64,000 nt of DNA from an uncultured Flavobacteriaceae bacterium (GCA_913045325.1 CAJWPZ010000005.1:1-64000); one strand, 5' to 3'. Counted from the first letter of the stretch, positions 45,200 through 56,058 are shown. Notes: a model not told the origin generated them from the letters alone. A program made the numbers and translations.

Positions 45200-48100
45200 A
45201 TGGCAAGAAATAATAAAGAACAAGCAGCACCAAAATTCAATAAGATTTCTATAGGACTGGCTTCACCAGAAAAAATCCTTGGAGAGTCTAGAGGTGAGGT
45301 GTTGAAACCAGAAACAATTAACTACCGTACGCACAAACCAGAGCGTGACGGTTTGTTCTGTGAGCGTATTTTTGGACCTGTAAAGGACTATGAATGTGCT
45401 TGTGGAAAATATAAAAGAATTCGCTACAAAGGGATCGTTTGTGATCGTTGTGGTGTAGAGGTAACAGAAAAGAAAGTACGTAGAGATAGAGTTGGACACA
45501 TCAATTTGGTGGTGCCTGTTGCTCATATCTGGTATTTCCGTAGTTTACCAAACAAAATAGGATATCTTCTAGGATTACCATCAAAGAAGTTGGATATGAT
45601 TATATACTACGAGCGTTACGTAGTTATCCAACCAGGTATTGCCAAAAACGAAGAGGGAGAACCTGTTCACAAATTAGATTTCTTAACAGAAGAAGAGTAC
45701 CTAACTATTTTAGAGACAATTCCTCAAGAAAATCAATATTTAGAAGATACAGATCCAAACAAATTCATCGCTAAGATGGGTGCAGAGTGTTTGATTGATT
45801 TATTAAATCTAATTGATCTTCACGAATTATCTTTTGAGCTGCGTCATAAGGCAAATAACGAAACTTCTAAACAACGTAAGACAGAGGCTCTAAAGAGACT
45901 TCAAGTTGTAGAGGCGTTGCGTGATGCAAACAAAACTCGTGAGAATAAAGCCTCTTGGATGATCATGAAGGTTATTCCAATTATACCGCCAGAGCTGCGT
46001 CCACTAGTGCCACTAGATGGAGGTCGTTTTGCAACCTCAGATTTAAATGATTTATACCGCCGTGTAATTATCAGAAACAACCGTTTGAAGCGTTTGATGG
46101 AGATTAAAGCTCCAGAGGTAATTTTGCGTAATGAAAAGCGTATGTTGCAAGAATCTGTAGATTCATTGTTTGACAACACCCGTAAATCATCTGCAGTAAA
46201 GACAGATAGTAACCGTCCATTAAAATCTCTTTCAGATTCACTAAAGGGTAAGCAAGGACGTTTTCGTCAAAACCTATTAGGGAAGCGTGTTGATTATTCT
46301 GCACGTTCTGTAATTGTTGTTGGACCAGAATTAAAATTATTTGAATGTGGATTGCCAAAAGGTATGGCTGCAGAATTATACAAGCCTTTCGTGATACGTA
46401 AGTTGATTGAAAGAGGTATTGTTAAGACTGTAAAATCTGCAAAGAAAATTATAGAGAAAAAGGAGCCTGTAGTTTGGGATATCCTGGAAAACGTCTTGAA
46501 AGGACATCCAGTACTGCTAAACCGTGCCCCTACGCTTCACCGTCTAGGTATTCAAGCGTTTCAGCCAAAGTTAATTGAAGGAAAAGCAATCCAGTTGCAC
46601 CCATTAGTATGTACGGCCTTTAACGCCGATTTTGATGGAGATCAAATGGCAGTTCACCTTCCACTTGGGCCAGAGGCGATATTGGAAGCACAACTATTGA
46701 TGTTGGCTTCACACAATATACTGAATCCTGCAAACGGTGCTCCAGTTGCAGTACCTTCTCAAGATATGGTACTGGGTCTTTATTACATGACCAAATTACG
46801 CCTATCAACAAAAGAGGTGAAAGTAAAAGGAGAAGGATTAACTTTCTACTCAGCAGAAGAAGCAGTAATTGCTTACAATGAGAAGATGGTTGATTTGAAT
46901 GCTCAAATCAAAATTAGAACTAAAGATTTCAATGAAGCGGGCGAACTTGTTTTCCAAATCATCGAAACTACACTAGGTAGAGTAATCTTTAATCAAAACG
47001 TACCTGAAGCAGCTGGTTATATTAATGAAGTATTAACCAAAAAATCTCTTAGAGATATTATTGGTGGTATTTTGGCTAAAACTAGTGTGCCAGTAACTGC
47101 AGATTTCTTGGATGAAATTAAAACCTTAGGATATAAGTTTGCATTTGAGGGTGGATTATCATTCTCACTTGGAGATATTATTATTCCAGCAGAGAAGTAC
47201 ACAATGATTGATCAAGCCAATGAAAAAGTAGATGCTATTAGAGCAAACTACAACATGGGTCTTATTACTCAAAACGAACGTTACAACCAAGTTATTGATA
47301 TCTGGACAGCTACCAATGCAGGATTAACCGAGTTATCTATGAAGCGTATACGCGAAGATCAACAAGGATTTAACTCTGTGTATATGATGCTTGATTCTGG
47401 AGCACGTGGATCTAAAGAACAGATTCGTCAGTTAACTGGTATGCGTGGTTTGATGGCTAAGCCTAAAAAATCTAACAGTGGTGGTGGAGAAATTATTGAA
47501 AATCCAATTCTTTCTAACTTTAAGGAAGGTCTTTCAATTTTAGAATACTTCATTTCTACTCACGGTGCACGTAAAGGACTTGCAGATACAGCCCTTAAAA
47601 CGGCAGATGCAGGATACCTAACCCGTAGACTGGTAGATGTTTCTCAAGATGTAATTGTCAATTCTGTTGACTGTGGTACACTAAGAGGTATTGAGGTAAA
47701 AGCATTAAAGAAAAATGAAGAAGTTGTTGAAGACTTAAAAGCAAGAATTGTTGGTCGTACCTCTCTAAATGATGTAATAAACCCATTGACAAAAGAAGTA
47801 CTTGTAGCTAGTGGGCATCATATAAATGAGGTTATTGCTAAAACTATAGAAGATTCTCCTATAGATACTGTTGAAGTTAGATCTGCATTAACCTGTGAGG
47901 CTAAAAGAGGTATTTGTGCACAATGTTACGGAAGAAACCTTGCTACCAATAAAATGGTACAAAGAGGTGAAGCTGTAGGTGTTGTTGCTGCGCAGTCTAT
48001 TGGTGAACCAGGTACACAGCTTACACTTCGTACCTTCCACGTGGGTGGTATTGCAGGTAACATTTCAGAAGAGAACAAACTCAAAATGAAATTTGATGGT

Positions 48101-49501
48101 GTTGCTGAAATTGAAGATCTAAAAACTGTAAAAGGTCAAGATGCTGACGGGAATGATATTAATATTGTTATTTCTCGTACTTCTGAATTGAAATTAACAG
48201 ACAAGAAAACAGGAATTACCTTATCTACCAATAACATCCAATACGGATCAACCATTTTTGTAAAAGATGGTGACACCTTAAAGAAGGATGATGTTGTTTC
48301 TACCTGGGATCCATACAACGGTGTGATTATTTCAGAATTTGCAGGTAAAATCAGGTACGAGAATATCGAACAGGGTGTTACATATACTGTAGAGATTGAT
48401 GAGCAAACCGGTTTCCAAGAAAAGGTAATTACAGAATCTAGAGATAAGAAAAAGATACCAACGCTTCAAATTATAGGAAAAGGCGACGAAGTAATTCGTA
48501 GCTATAACCTACCACTAGGAGCCTTGATTCAAGTTGATGACAACGAGAAAATCAAGATTGGTAAAATTTTGGTGAAGATTCCACGTAAATCTGCAAAAGC
48601 GGGTGATATTACTGGAGGTCTTCCAAGAGTAACCGAACTCTTTGAGGCGCGTAACCCTTCAAATCCTGCTGTTGTAAGTGAGATTGATGGTGTTGTTTCT
48701 TTCGGGAAAATCAAGCGTGGTAATCGTGAAATCATTGTAGAGTCTAAACTAGGCGAAGTAATGAAATATTTGGTGAAATTAAGTAACCAGATTCTTGTAC
48801 AAGAAAACGATTACGTAAGAGCAGGTATGCCACTTAGTGATGGTTCTACCACACCAGAGGATATTCTTAGAATTAAAGGCCCATCTGCAGTACAGCAATA
48901 CTTAGTGAACGAAGTTCAGGAAGTATACCGTCTGCAAGGTGTGAAGATTAATGATAAGCATTTTGAGGTTGTAGTACGCCAGATGATGCGTAAAGTTAAG
49001 ATTGTTGATAGTGGAGACACTAGCTTTTTGGAAAACCAATTGGCTCATAAAGATGATTTTATCGAAGAAAACGATAAGATATTTGGAATGAAGGTAATTG
49101 AAAACGCAGGTGATTCTGAAAACTTAAAAGAAGGTCAAATCATCTCGGCACGTAAGCTGAGAGATGAAAACTCTATTTTAAGAAGAGCTGATAAAACATT
49201 GGTAGAAGGCCGTGATGCAGTAAATGCAACAGCAACGCCAATACTGCAAGGTATTACAAGAGCGTCTCTACAGACTAAATCTTTTATATCTGCAGCATCT
49301 TTCCAAGAAACAACTAAAGTATTAAACGAAGCAGCAGTAGCTGGTAAGGTAGATACTCTAGAGGGTCTTAAGGAGAATGTAATTGTAGGACATAAAATAC
49401 CTGCCGGAACCGGTATGCGTAATTATGATACTATCATTGTAGGCTCTAAGGAAGAGTTAGCCCAAAGAACTCAAGAAAAGCAAGAGGTTAATTATAACTA
49501 A
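45200..49501 (+). CDS. rpoC: DNA-directed RNA polymerase subunit beta'
   Basis: RpoC is 1433 residues. Zinc site 1 is [20 protein letters not shown] near residue 70-90, the Mg-binding NADFDGDQ is near 475-482, and zinc site 2 is in [32 protein letters not shown] marks the trigger-loop region. The gene ends at a strong terminator, with DUF3467 and DUF805 genes after it. Confidence 0.99.
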   Translation: MARNNKEQAAPKFNKISIGLASPEKILGESRGEVLKPETINYRTHKPERDGLFCERIFGPVKDYECACGKYKRIRYKGIVCDRCGVEVTEKKVRRDRVGHINLVVPVAHIWYFRSLPNKIGYLLGLPSKKLDMIIYYERYVVIQPGIAKNEEGEPVHKLDFLTEEEYLTILETIPQENQYLEDTDPNKFIAKMGAECLIDLLNLIDLHELSFELRHKANNETSKQRKTEALKRLQVVEALRDANKTRENKASWMIMKVIPIIPPELRPLVPLDGGRFATSDLNDLYRRVIIRNNRLKRLMEIKAPEVILRNEKRMLQESVDSLFDNTRKSSAVKTDSNRPLKSLSDSLKGKQGRFRQNLLGKRVDYSARSVIVVGPELKLFECGLPKGMAAELYKPFVIRKLIERGIVKTVKSAKKIIEKKEPVVWDILENVLKGHPVLLNRAPTLHRLGIQAFQPKLIEGKAIQLHPLVCTAFNADFDGDQMAVHLPLGPEAILEAQLLMLASHNILNPANGAPVAVPSQDMVLGLYYMTKLRLSTKEVKVKGEGLTFYSAEEAVIAYNEKMVDLNAQIKIRTKDFNEAGELVFQIIETTLGRVIFNQNVPEAAGYINEVLTKKSLRDIIGGILAKTSVPVTADFLDEIKTLGYKFAFEGGLSFSLGDIIIPAEKYTMIDQANEKVDAIRANYNMGLITQNERYNQVIDIWTATNAGLTELSMKRIREDQQGFNSVYMMLDSGARGSKEQIRQLTGMRGLMAKPKKSNSGGGEIIENPILSNFKEGLSILEYFISTHGARKGLADTALKTADAGYLTRRLVDVSQDVIVNSVDCGTLRGIEVKALKKNEEVVEDLKARIVGRTSLNDVINPLTKEVLVASGHHINEVIAKTIEDSPIDTVEVRSALTCEAKRGICAQCYGRNLATNKMVQRGEAVGVVAAQSIGEPGTQLTLRTFHVGGIAGNISEENKLKMKFDGVAEIEDLKTVKGQDADGNDINIVISRTSELKLTDKKTGITLSTNNIQYGSTIFVKDGDTLKKDDVVSTWDPYNGVIISEFAGKIRYENIEQGVTYTVEIDEQTGFQEKVITESRDKKKIPTLQIIGKGDEVIRSYNLPLGALIQVDDNEKIKIGKILVKIPRKSAKAGDITGGLPRVTELFEARNPSNPAVVSEIDGVVSFGKIKRGNREIIVESKLGEVMKYLVKLSNQILVQENDYVRAGMPLSDGSTTPEDILRIKGPSAVQQYLVNEVQEVYRLQGVKINDKHFEVVVRQMMRKVKIVDSGDTSFLENQLAHKDDFIEENDKIFGMKVIENAGDSENLKEGQIISARKLRDENSILRRADKTLVEGRDAVNATATPILQGITRASLQTKSFISAASFQETTKVLNEAAVAGKVDTLEGLKENVIVGHKIPAGTGMRNYDTIIVGSKEELAQRTQEKQEVNYN

Positions 49502-49524
49502 TCTTTTACCTTTTAATATTAATG

Positions 49525-49562
49525 CAAAATCCCGTGACAGTAGTTTCGGGATTTTGTTTTTT
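49525..49562 (+). terminator. Terminator of rpoBC
   Basis: Perfect 10-bp stem CAAAATCCCG (49525-49534) with CGGGATTTTG (49547-49556), 12-nt loop, then TTTTTT. It lies 23 nt after the rpoC stop codon. Confidence 0.9.
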
Positions 49563-49636
49563 AAATGAATATATAATGGTAAATTTATAGGGTAGTGCCG
49601 CTATGGTGGTACTCTAGAATTTTAAATACTTAAAAA

Positions 49637-49957
49637 ATGGCAGATCAAAAAAATAACAATCCAAAAAAACCAAGTTTAAATATCGAGCTAGATGCAGATG
49701 TTGCGCAAGGAATTTATAGTAATTTGGCTATAATTAACCATTCTCAATCTGAGTTTGTGGTAGACTTTGTAAGTATTATGCCTGGTGTACCTAAAAGTAA
49801 GGTGAAATCTAGAATTGTATTAACGCCGCAGCATGCCAAGCGTTTTTTAAAAGCATTAAATGAGAATGTTTCTAGATTTGAAAAGCAAAACGGAACCATT
49901 CAAGACAATAACCAGCCGCAAATACCCATTAGTTTTGGCCCAACAGGTGAGGCATAA
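49637..49957 (+). CDS. DUF3467 family protein
   Basis: This 106-residue protein of unknown function reads NIELDADVAQGIYSNLAIIN, then SEFVVDFVSIMPGVPKSKVK and RIVLTPQHAKRFLKALNENV. DUF3467 proteins sit beside rpoC in most Bacteroidota, so a link with transcription is suspected from context only. It lies beyond the rpoC terminator. Confidence 0.88.
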   Translation: MADQKNNNPKKPSLNIELDADVAQGIYSNLAIINHSQSEFVVDFVSIMPGVPKSKVKSRIVLTPQHAKRFLKALNENVSRFEKQNGTIQDNNQPQIPISFGPTGEA

Positions 49958-50006
49958 GGTTTGCAGAAACTCTTGTATTTAATAATCAAAAAATAAAATA
50001 TAGATT

Positions 50007-50378
50007 ATGAATTGGTATTTAAAAGCTTTAAATCAATACGCAGATTTTAATGGTAGAGCAAGAAGAAAAGAATATTGGATGTTTTTTCTGTTTAATATGG
50101 TTTTTGCAGTTTTAGCATCACTTATTGATATAGCAGCTGGTACAGCAAACTTAGACTCAGGTTCTGGTGTTTTTCAAGGCATTTACTCTCTTGCGGTTTT
50201 GATTCCAGGATTGGCAGTAGGTGTAAGAAGACTTCATGATGTTGGTAAAAGTGGATGGATGCTTTTAATAGCATTAATACCAATCATTGGTGCTATATGG
50301 CTGCTAGTTTTAATGGTAACAGATAGTAAAGAAGGAACCAACAAATGGGGCGAAAACCCTAAAGATGTTATGGAGTAA
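50007..50378 (+). CDS. DUF805 family inner-membrane protein
   Basis: This 123-residue protein has the DUF805 pattern: MNWYLKALNQYADFNGRARR, EYWMFFLFN, then membrane helices and VGVRRLHDVGKSGWMLLI. About four membrane segments. Function unknown. It is 49 nt after DUF3467 and may be cotranscribed. Confidence 0.88.
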   Translation: MNWYLKALNQYADFNGRARRKEYWMFFLFNMVFAVLASLIDIAAGTANLDSGSGVFQGIYSLAVLIPGLAVGVRRLHDVGKSGWMLLIALIPIIGAIWLLVLMVTDSKEGTNKWGENPKDVME

Positions 50379-50435
50379 TAAAACTACAATCAGGTTGCGA
50401 ATATCAAGACATATTTAAGACGCAGTCAATCAAAA

Positions 50436-52037
50436 TTATTCTCTCTGGCTTTCAAATTCACTTACCAAATGCAGTTTTATAGTTGGGTATTTACTCTGTG
50501 TCATTTGCAGGGTAAAGGCAGAGTCTGCAAAAAACACCAACTGACCCCGTTTGTCTTTGGCTAAAAACTTAGATTTTACACGTTTAAAATCCTTAAACTC
50601 ATCACTTTTTTCATCTAATGGGTCTACCCAGCAGGCCTTGTGCACATTTAGGTTTTCATACCTACAAATAGCTCCATACTCATGTTCTAACCTGTACTGT
50701 ATTACTTCAAATTGTAAGGCTCCAACGGTTCCAATTGCTTTACGGCCGTTTAGCTCTAGGGTAAATAATTGTGCAACACCTTCATCCATTAATTGGTCAA
50801 TCCCTTTCTCAAGTTGCTTACTTTTTAAAGGGTCTGCGTTGTTGATGTATTTAAAGAATTCTGGAGAAAAACTTGGAATTCCTTTGTAATTCATTTGTTC
50901 TCCCTGTGTGAGTGTATCTCCAATTTTAAAACTTCCTGTATCATGAAGCCCAACAATATCTCCAGGGTAGGAGGTGTCTACGATTTGTTTTTTTTCTGCA
51001 AAGAATGCGTTAGGGCTAGAGAATTTCATTTTCTTTCCATTACGCACATGAACATAATTTGTATTTCTTTGAAAAACACCAGACACAATTTTTATAAAAG
51101 CCAACCGGTCTCTGTGTTTGGGATCCATGTTTGCATGTATTTTAAATACAAAGCCAGAAAATTCTTTTTCTTCTGGTTTTACGAGTCTTGTGTCACTAGA
51201 TTTTGGTTGTGGCTTTGGAGCAATTTTAACAAAACAATCTAACAATTCTCTCACTCCAAAATTATTTAAAGCAGACCCAAAAAACACGGGCTGTAATCCT
51301 CCTTGAAGGTACTCTTCTCTGTTAAATTTTGGGTATACCTCATCTATAAGTTCTAGTTCTTCTCGTATGGTTTGTGCGGCATCAGTGCCAATGAGTTCAT
51401 CAAGTTTTTTAGATGCTATGTCTTCTATTTCAATAGTTTCTTCGATGTTTTTACGGCTATCGCCACTAAATAGGTTGATATTTTTTTCCCAGATATTATA
51501 AATTCCCTTAAAGTCATACCCCATACCAATAGGGAAGGAGAGAGGTGTTACTCTTAGTTTTAATTTTTGCTCAACTTCGTCCAAAAGCTCAAAGGCATCT
51601 TTACCTTCTCTATCTAGTTTGTTTATAAACACAATCATCGGGATGTTGCGCATGCGGCAAACCTCCACTAGTTTTTCTGTTTGTTCTTCAACTCCTTTTG
51701 CAACATCTATTACTACAATTACACTGTCTACAGCAGTTAGGGTTCTAAAGGTGTCTTCTGCAAAATCTTTGTGACCCGGTGTGTCTAGGATGTTTATTTT
51801 AATGCCTTCATATTCAAAAGCTAGAACAGAGGTAGCCACTGAGATACCACGTTGCCTCTCAATTTCCATAAAGTCACTAGTGGCGCCTTTTTTAATTTTA
51901 TTACTCTTTACAGCGCCCGCCTCTTGGATAGCTCCTCCAAAAAGCAGTAGTTTTTCTGTTAAGGTTGTTTTACCAGCATCTGGGTGAGATATAATGCCAA
52001 ATGTTTTTCTTCTGTCTATTTCTTTTTGTAATGACAT
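50436..52037 (-). CDS. prfC: Peptide chain release factor 3
   Basis: RF3 is a GTPase that removes RF1/RF2 from the ribosome after termination. The 533-residue protein has G1 SHPDAGKTTLTEKL, switch I with ERQRGISVATSV, G3 DTPGHKDF and G4 NKLDREG, plus the RF3-type C-terminal domains. A TATCTTTG box (minus strand, 52055-52062) lies 17 nt above the ATG. Confidence 0.97.
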   Translation of the reverse strand: MSLQKEIDRRKTFGIISHPDAGKTTLTEKLLLFGGAIQEAGAVKSNKIKKGATSDFMEIERQRGISVATSVLAFEYEGIKINILDTPGHKDFAEDTFRTLTAVDSVIVVIDVAKGVEEQTEKLVEVCRMRNIPMIVFINKLDREGKDAFELLDEVEQKLKLRVTPLSFPIGMGYDFKGIYNIWEKNINLFSGDSRKNIEETIEIEDIASKKLDELIGTDAAQTIREELELIDEVYPKFNREEYLQGGLQPVFFGSALNNFGVRELLDCFVKIAPKPQPKSSDTRLVKPEEKEFSGFVFKIHANMDPKHRDRLAFIKIVSGVFQRNTNYVHVRNGKKMKFSSPNAFFAEKKQIVDTSYPGDIVGLHDTGSFKIGDTLTQGEQMNYKGIPSFSPEFFKYINNADPLKSKQLEKGIDQLMDEGVAQLFTLELNGRKAIGTVGALQFEVIQYRLEHEYGAICRYENLNVHKACWVDPLDEKSDEFKDFKRVKSKFLAKDKRGQLVFFADSAFTLQMTQSKYPTIKLHLVSEFESQRE

Positions 52038-52054
52038 TTATAAAAATTTTTGAA

Positions 52055-52062
52055 CAAAGATA
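52055..52062 (-). promoter_or_regulatory. -7 box upstream of prfC
   Basis: On the minus strand this is TATCTTTG, an exact TAnnTTTG match, 17 nt before the start codon. No -33 TTG seen. Confidence 0.4.
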
Positions 52063-52167
52063 CAGCTAGTTTTTAGTTTAGGATGTAATATTAAAAAACC
52101 TATTTCTTTGTTGGGTACCCTTTTGTTTTTATGTCTTACTGTTTTATCTAATTGATTGAATTTCTTT

Positions 52168-52175
52168 TACCTTTG
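52168..52175 (+). promoter_or_regulatory. -7 box upstream of the exonuclease gene
   Basis: TACCTTTG, 16 nt before the ATG at 52192. It falls inside the TTG-initiated reading-frame extension, which supports the ATG as the true start. Confidence 0.45.
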
Positions 52176-52191
52176 TAGTATAAATTTTATT

Positions 52192-52965
52192 ATGGAATTA
52201 CAACTTACCAAACCTATTTGCTTTTTTGATTTAGAAACTACGGGTGTTAACATAGCTACAGATAGAATCGTTGAGATTTCTATACTAAAAGTATTTCCAA
52301 ACGGAAATAAGCAGAGCCATACCTGGAGGGTGAACCCTACCCTCCCAATACCACCAGAAACTACAGCAGTACATGGCATTACAGATCAGATGGTGGCCAA
52401 TGAGCCTGTATTTAAAGATCTCTCCAAGCAAGTCTATGATTTAATTAAAGATAGCGATTTAGGGGGCTTTAATAGCAACCGTTTTGATATTCCATTACTG
52501 GCAGAAGAATTATTAAGAGCTGGTGTAGATTTTGATATGAAGAAAAATCTTGCCGTAGATGTGCAAACTATTTTTCATAAAAAAGAAAAAAGAACCCTTG
52601 AGGCAGCTTACCAATTTTATTGTGGTAAAACACTTGTAGATGCTCACAGCGCAGCTGCAGACACCAATGCTACTTATGAGGTTTTAAAGGCTCAATTATC
52701 AAGATACGATGATTTAGATAATAATGTTTCTAGCTTGGCTGAGTTTAGTGTGCACAGAAAATTTGCAGATTTTGCTGGATACATAGGCTATGATAAACAG
52801 GGTAGCGAAGTTTTTAGTTTCGGAAAACACAAGGGTGCACTAGTTTTAGATATTTTAGAAAAAGAGCCAGGTTATTTTGGTTGGTTGTTAAATGCAGATT
52901 TCCCTTTATATACCAAAAAAGTGCTAACTAAAATTAAACTAAGTAAGTTAAATACTAAGTTTTAA
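52192..52965 (+). CDS. DnaQ-like 3'-5' exonuclease with ExoX-type C-terminus
   Basis: This 257-residue DEDD nuclease starts with CFFDLETTGVN (ExoI, Asp/Glu), has GGFNSNRFDIPLLAEE (ExoII) and HSAAADTNATYEVL (ExoIII, His and Asp of the DEDDh type). The C-terminal 60 residues (SFGKHKGALVLDI, WLLNADFPLYTKKVLTKIK) match the small domain found in ExoX-like proteins. It opens a run with the FAH, Hpt and cinA genes, all within 18 nt of each other. Role: probably DNA repair or RNA/DNA trimming. Confidence 0.87.
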   Translation: MELQLTKPICFFDLETTGVNIATDRIVEISILKVFPNGNKQSHTWRVNPTLPIPPETTAVHGITDQMVANEPVFKDLSKQVYDLIKDSDLGGFNSNRFDIPLLAEELLRAGVDFDMKKNLAVDVQTIFHKKEKRTLEAAYQFYCGKTLVDAHSAAADTNATYEVLKAQLSRYDDLDNNVSSLAEFSVHRKFADFAGYIGYDKQGSEVFSFGKHKGALVLDILEKEPGYFGWLLNADFPLYTKKVLTKIKLSKLNTKF

Positions 52966-52983
52966 TATCCAATTTCAGCACTT

Positions 52984-53595
52984 ATGAAGATTATTTGTAT
53001 TGGTAGAAATTACGCAGATCACATCACCGAGCTTAAAAATGAAAGGCCCTCAGAGCCCATCATTTTTTTAAAACCTGACACCTCAATACTTTTAAAAAAA
53101 CAACCTTTTTTTATACCAGAGTTTAGTAACCAAGTACAGCACGAGGTCGAGCTTTTGATTAAAATAACAAAGGTTGGAAAACATATTGATAAAAAATTTG
53201 CACACAAATACTACGATGAAATAGGCCTGGGTATAGATTTCACTGCCCGTGATTTACAGCAACAATTAAAACAAAAGGGGCTTCCTTGGGAAAAAGCAAA
53301 AGCCTTTGATGGAGCGGCAGTGATTGGTAAATTTGTTCCAAAAAGCAGGTTTGAATCCTTAGATGCTATTTCTTTTTCACTGAAAAAAAATGAGCAATTG
53401 GTGCAACAAGGAAACTCTTCTCATATGCTATGGAAATTTGATGATTTAATAGAATATGTATCAAAATATTTCACTTTAAAGATAGGAGATGTTATATTTA
53501 CCGGTACACCCGCAGGAGTTGCTAAAGTAAATCCAGATGATGTGTTGTCAGGATTTATAGCAGATGAAGAATTTTTTAAAATAAGAATCAAATAA
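52984..53595 (+). CDS. Fumarylacetoacetate hydrolase family protein
   Basis: This 203-residue enzyme has the compact FAH fold. Motifs: KIICIGRNYADHITEL, SEPIIFLKPDTS, QHEVELLIKI (metal-binding Glu), GIDFTARDLQQQLKQKGLPW, AFDGAAVIGKFV and DVIFTGTPAGVAKV. Small members include acylpyruvate hydrolases and oxaloacetate decarboxylases; which one is not clear. Second gene of the exonuclease-cinA run. Confidence 0.9.
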   Translation: MKIICIGRNYADHITELKNERPSEPIIFLKPDTSILLKKQPFFIPEFSNQVQHEVELLIKITKVGKHIDKKFAHKYYDEIGLGIDFTARDLQQQLKQKGLPWEKAKAFDGAAVIGKFVPKSRFESLDAISFSLKKNEQLVQQGNSSHMLWKFDDLIEYVSKYFTLKIGDVIFTGTPAGVAKVNPDDVLSGFIADEEFFKIRIK

Positions 53596-53603
53596 TTAAT
53601 TTC

Positions 53604-53945
53604 ATGGACACACATTATTCTAAGGCTAGTTTAAGCTTAATTGCAGATGGTGATCAGGACTTTATGTCTATAGTGGCGCAAACCTTTTTAGAAGAAATCC
53701 CTTCAGATCTTGAGGGGCTAACAGAGGCCATAAAGGACAACAACAAAGAATTAGCCTATCAGTTTGCTCACAAAATGAAACCAAATTTTGAAATGTTTGG
53801 TATTGAGGTCCAAAAAGATGTCAAGAGCATAGAGTCTTGGACCAAATCATCAAGAAGTGAGACTTCTGTGCAAGAAAATATTGACACCTTAAACCGAGTA
53901 CTTTCTCATGTTTTTGAAGAATTAAAAACAGACTTCCCAACTTAG
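53604..53945 (+). CDS. Histidine phosphotransfer (Hpt) domain protein
   Basis: This 113-residue all-helical protein has an Hpt signature, LAYQFAHKMKPNFEMFGI, with H56 as the likely phosphate-accepting residue. It would pass phosphate between a hybrid kinase and a response regulator, but no such gene is in the window. The stop codon is directly followed by the cinA ATG, so the two are tightly coupled. Confidence 0.8.
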   Translation: MDTHYSKASLSLIADGDQDFMSIVAQTFLEEIPSDLEGLTEAIKDNNKELAYQFAHKMKPNFEMFGIEVQKDVKSIESWTKSSRSETSVQENIDTLNRVLSHVFEELKTDFPT

Positions 53946-55193
53946 ATGCTAGCAGAAATAATTACCATTGGAGATGAAATACTAATTGGTCAAATCACAG
54001 ATACTAATTCTGTATTTATAGCCAAAGAGTTAAACAAAATAGGAGTACAGGTATACCAAATAACCTCTGTACAAGACCACAGGCAACATATTTTAAATGC
54101 GCTGGAAGATGCTAAAAATAGAGTAGATATTGTTCTTGTAACGGGGGGCTTAGGACCAACCAAAGATGATATCACCAAAAAAACTTTTTTAGAATATTTT
54201 CAGGACACCTTGGTAGAAAGCCCGGTAGTGCTGCAAAATATTAAAGACATCTTTTCTAAATATTTACAGAGAGCTCCACTGGCTTCAAATCTAGAACAAG
54301 CTATGGTTCCTTCAAAAGCCATTGTGCTTCAAAACCCTATAGGTACTGCGCCCGGTATGTGGCTTGAAAAAGACGACACCGTTTTTGTATCCATGCCTGG
54401 GGTGCCAATCGAGATGAGAAAGCTCATTACTGATCATGTATTACCTAGAATAAAAACACAATTTGACAGGCCTTTTATTTATCATAAAACCTTGCTTACC
54501 TATGGTAAAGGGGAGAGTGAGATACAAGAGATTATAGCCTCTTGGGAAGCTCAGTTACCTGTAGATATTAAATTAGCTTATTTGCCTTCTTTGGGACGAG
54601 TTAGACTTCGCTTATCTTCTTCAAGCCGCGATCAGCAGACCTTGAAAGAGGATGTAGATGCCCAAATGAGTGTTCTAAATGGTTTATTAAATGATATTTC
54701 TATTGGGTTTGAAGACCAAACTAGTATTCAAGATCAAATTAGCACAAAGCTTCAAAAACAAGACTGTTTTTTAAGTGTTGTAGAAAGCTGTACTGGTGGC
54801 GCTATTGCAGGAGAAATTACAATTTTGGAGGGCGCCTCCTCTTACTTCAAAGCAGGCATGATAGCATATGCAACCCAAATAAAGACAGATGTCTTAGGGG
54901 TTGACCCTGTGCTTATTGAAAAGCATTCTGTGGTTAGCCTCCCAGTGGCAGAAGCTATGGCTTTGCAAAGTAACATTGTTTTTGATAGTCAGTACGCAAT
55001 TGCAACTACAGGAGTGGCAGGACCTAAAACAACAGATTCCTTAGCAAGTGTAGGTGCGGTATGTATAGCTATTGCTAGCCCTAGAGGTGTTTTTTCTCAA
55101 GAGTTTAACTTTGGAAACTCTAGAGAGAGGGTTATTAAAAAGGCTACAAATAAAGCTTTTGAGATGCTTTTAAAAGAAATATCAAAAAACTGA
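53946..55193 (+). CDS. cinA: CinA-like competence/damage-inducible protein
   Basis: This 415-residue protein has an N-terminal MoCF-like COG1058 domain (ITIGDEILIGQITDTNSVFI, LVTGGLGPTKDDITKK) and a C-terminal nicotinamide-nucleotide amidase domain (VVESCTGGAIAGEIT, TTGVAGP). It recycles NMN and clears damaged pyridine nucleotides. Last of the four-gene run; a promoter for rpmB follows. Confidence 0.95.
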   Translation: MLAEIITIGDEILIGQITDTNSVFIAKELNKIGVQVYQITSVQDHRQHILNALEDAKNRVDIVLVTGGLGPTKDDITKKTFLEYFQDTLVESPVVLQNIKDIFSKYLQRAPLASNLEQAMVPSKAIVLQNPIGTAPGMWLEKDDTVFVSMPGVPIEMRKLITDHVLPRIKTQFDRPFIYHKTLLTYGKGESEIQEIIASWEAQLPVDIKLAYLPSLGRVRLRLSSSSRDQQTLKEDVDAQMSVLNGLLNDISIGFEDQTSIQDQISTKLQKQDCFLSVVESCTGGAIAGEITILEGASSYFKAGMIAYATQIKTDVLGVDPVLIEKHSVVSLPVAEAMALQSNIVFDSQYAIATTGVAGPKTTDSLASVGAVCIAIASPRGVFSQEFNFGNSRERVIKKATNKAFEMLLKEISKN

Positions 55194-55203
55194 AATCCTT
55201 TTG

Positions 55204-55234
55204 TTGTGCAAACCAATAATATTAATTAAATTTG
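55204..55234 (+). promoter_or_regulatory. Promoter of rpmB-rpmG-DUF4295
   Basis: TTG (55204-55206), 20-nt spacer, TAAATTTG (55227-55234): a full Bacteroidota consensus, 33 nt before the rpmB ATG. Confidence 0.75.
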
Positions 55235-55267
55235 CACCCTGATTAAAAATAACTAAATATTATACAA

Positions 55268-55507
55268 ATGTCTAGAGTTTGTGAGCTTACCGGAAAGAGA
55301 GCAATGGTTGGAAACAACGTTTCTCACGCGATGAATAAAACAAAGCGCAAGTTTAATGTAAATTTAAAGAAAAAGCGTTTTTACATACCAGAAGAAGACC
55401 AGTGGATTACCCTTAAGGTATCTACATCGGCTTTAAAAAATATTAACAAGAAAGGAATCTTTGCAGTTGTTAAAGAAGCTCGCGAAAAAGGTTTTTTAAA
55501 CAAATAA
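55268..55507 (+). CDS. rpmB: 50S ribosomal protein L28
   Basis: L28, 79 residues: MSRVCELTGKRAMVGNNVSH and LKKKRFYIPEEDQWITLKVS. The zinc-binding cysteine pairs of some L28 forms are absent (one Cys only), so it is the Zn-independent type. rpmG follows 26 nt later. Confidence 0.97.
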   Translation: MSRVCELTGKRAMVGNNVSHAMNKTKRKFNVNLKKKRFYIPEEDQWITLKVSTSALKNINKKGIFAVVKEAREKGFLNK

Positions 55508-55533
55508 TAGCATAACGCTTAACGTCAATTACA

Positions 55534-55716
55534 ATGGCTAGAAAAGGAAATAGAGTACAGGTTATATTAGAATGTACAGAGCACAAAGAATCAGGACAGC
55601 CTGGAACTTCTCGTTACATTACTACAAAAAACAAAAAGAACACACCAGATAGAATGGAGTTGAAAAAATTCAATTCTGTCTTGAAGAAAATGACTGTTCA
55701 TAAAGAAATTAAATAA
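55534..55716 (+). CDS. rpmG: 50S ribosomal protein L33
   Basis: L33, 60 residues: [20 protein letters not shown] and [20 protein letters not shown]. Only one Cys remains, so the Zn ribbon is not formed (C-minus type). Confidence 0.96.
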   Translation: MARKGNRVQVILECTEHKESGQPGTSRYITTKNKKNTPDRMELKKFNSVLKKMTVHKEIK

Positions 55717-55756
55717 TTAATCTTTTTTAATTTTAAAAAGATAAAAACTATACGTT

Positions 55757-55909
55757 ATGGCAAAGAAATCAGTTGCATCGTTACAAACAGGATCAAAGCG
55801 TTTAACCAAAGCTATCAAGATGGTTAAATCTGAAAAAACAGGTGCTTACATCTTTACAGAGGCTATTATGGCTCCAGACCAGGTAAGTGGTTGGTTGAGT
55901 AAGAAATAA
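55757..55909 (+). CDS. DUF4295 family small protein
   Basis: A 50-residue basic protein (ATG 55757, TAA 55907-55909): MAKKSVASLQTGSKRLTKAI, then MVKSEKTGAYIFTEAIMAPD and WLSKK. This small protein always sits after rpmG in Bacteroidota, so a ribosomal role is suspected; function is not proven. A terminator follows within 30 nt. Confidence 0.88.
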   Translation: MAKKSVASLQTGSKRLTKAIKMVKSEKTGAYIFTEAIMAPDQVSGWLSKK

Positions 55910-55936
55910 ATAATACCTTTTTTAAAAAATTATTTT

Positions 55937-55962
55937 AAAGCCACTTTTCAAAGTGGCTTTTT
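55937..55962 (+). terminator. Terminator of rpmB-rpmG-DUF4295
   Basis: Perfect 11-bp stem AAAGCCACTTT (55937-55947) with AAAGTGGCTTT (55950-55960) and a 2-nt spacer, ending in a T run. Confidence 0.85.
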
Positions 55963-56058
55963 GTATGCAACAAGGTTTGTATTACAAACATCTTGCATAT
56001 CAAACAAAGTAGCGCTATTTTTGGTATAGAATTTAGGTTTCTAATAAGAAAACAGATC

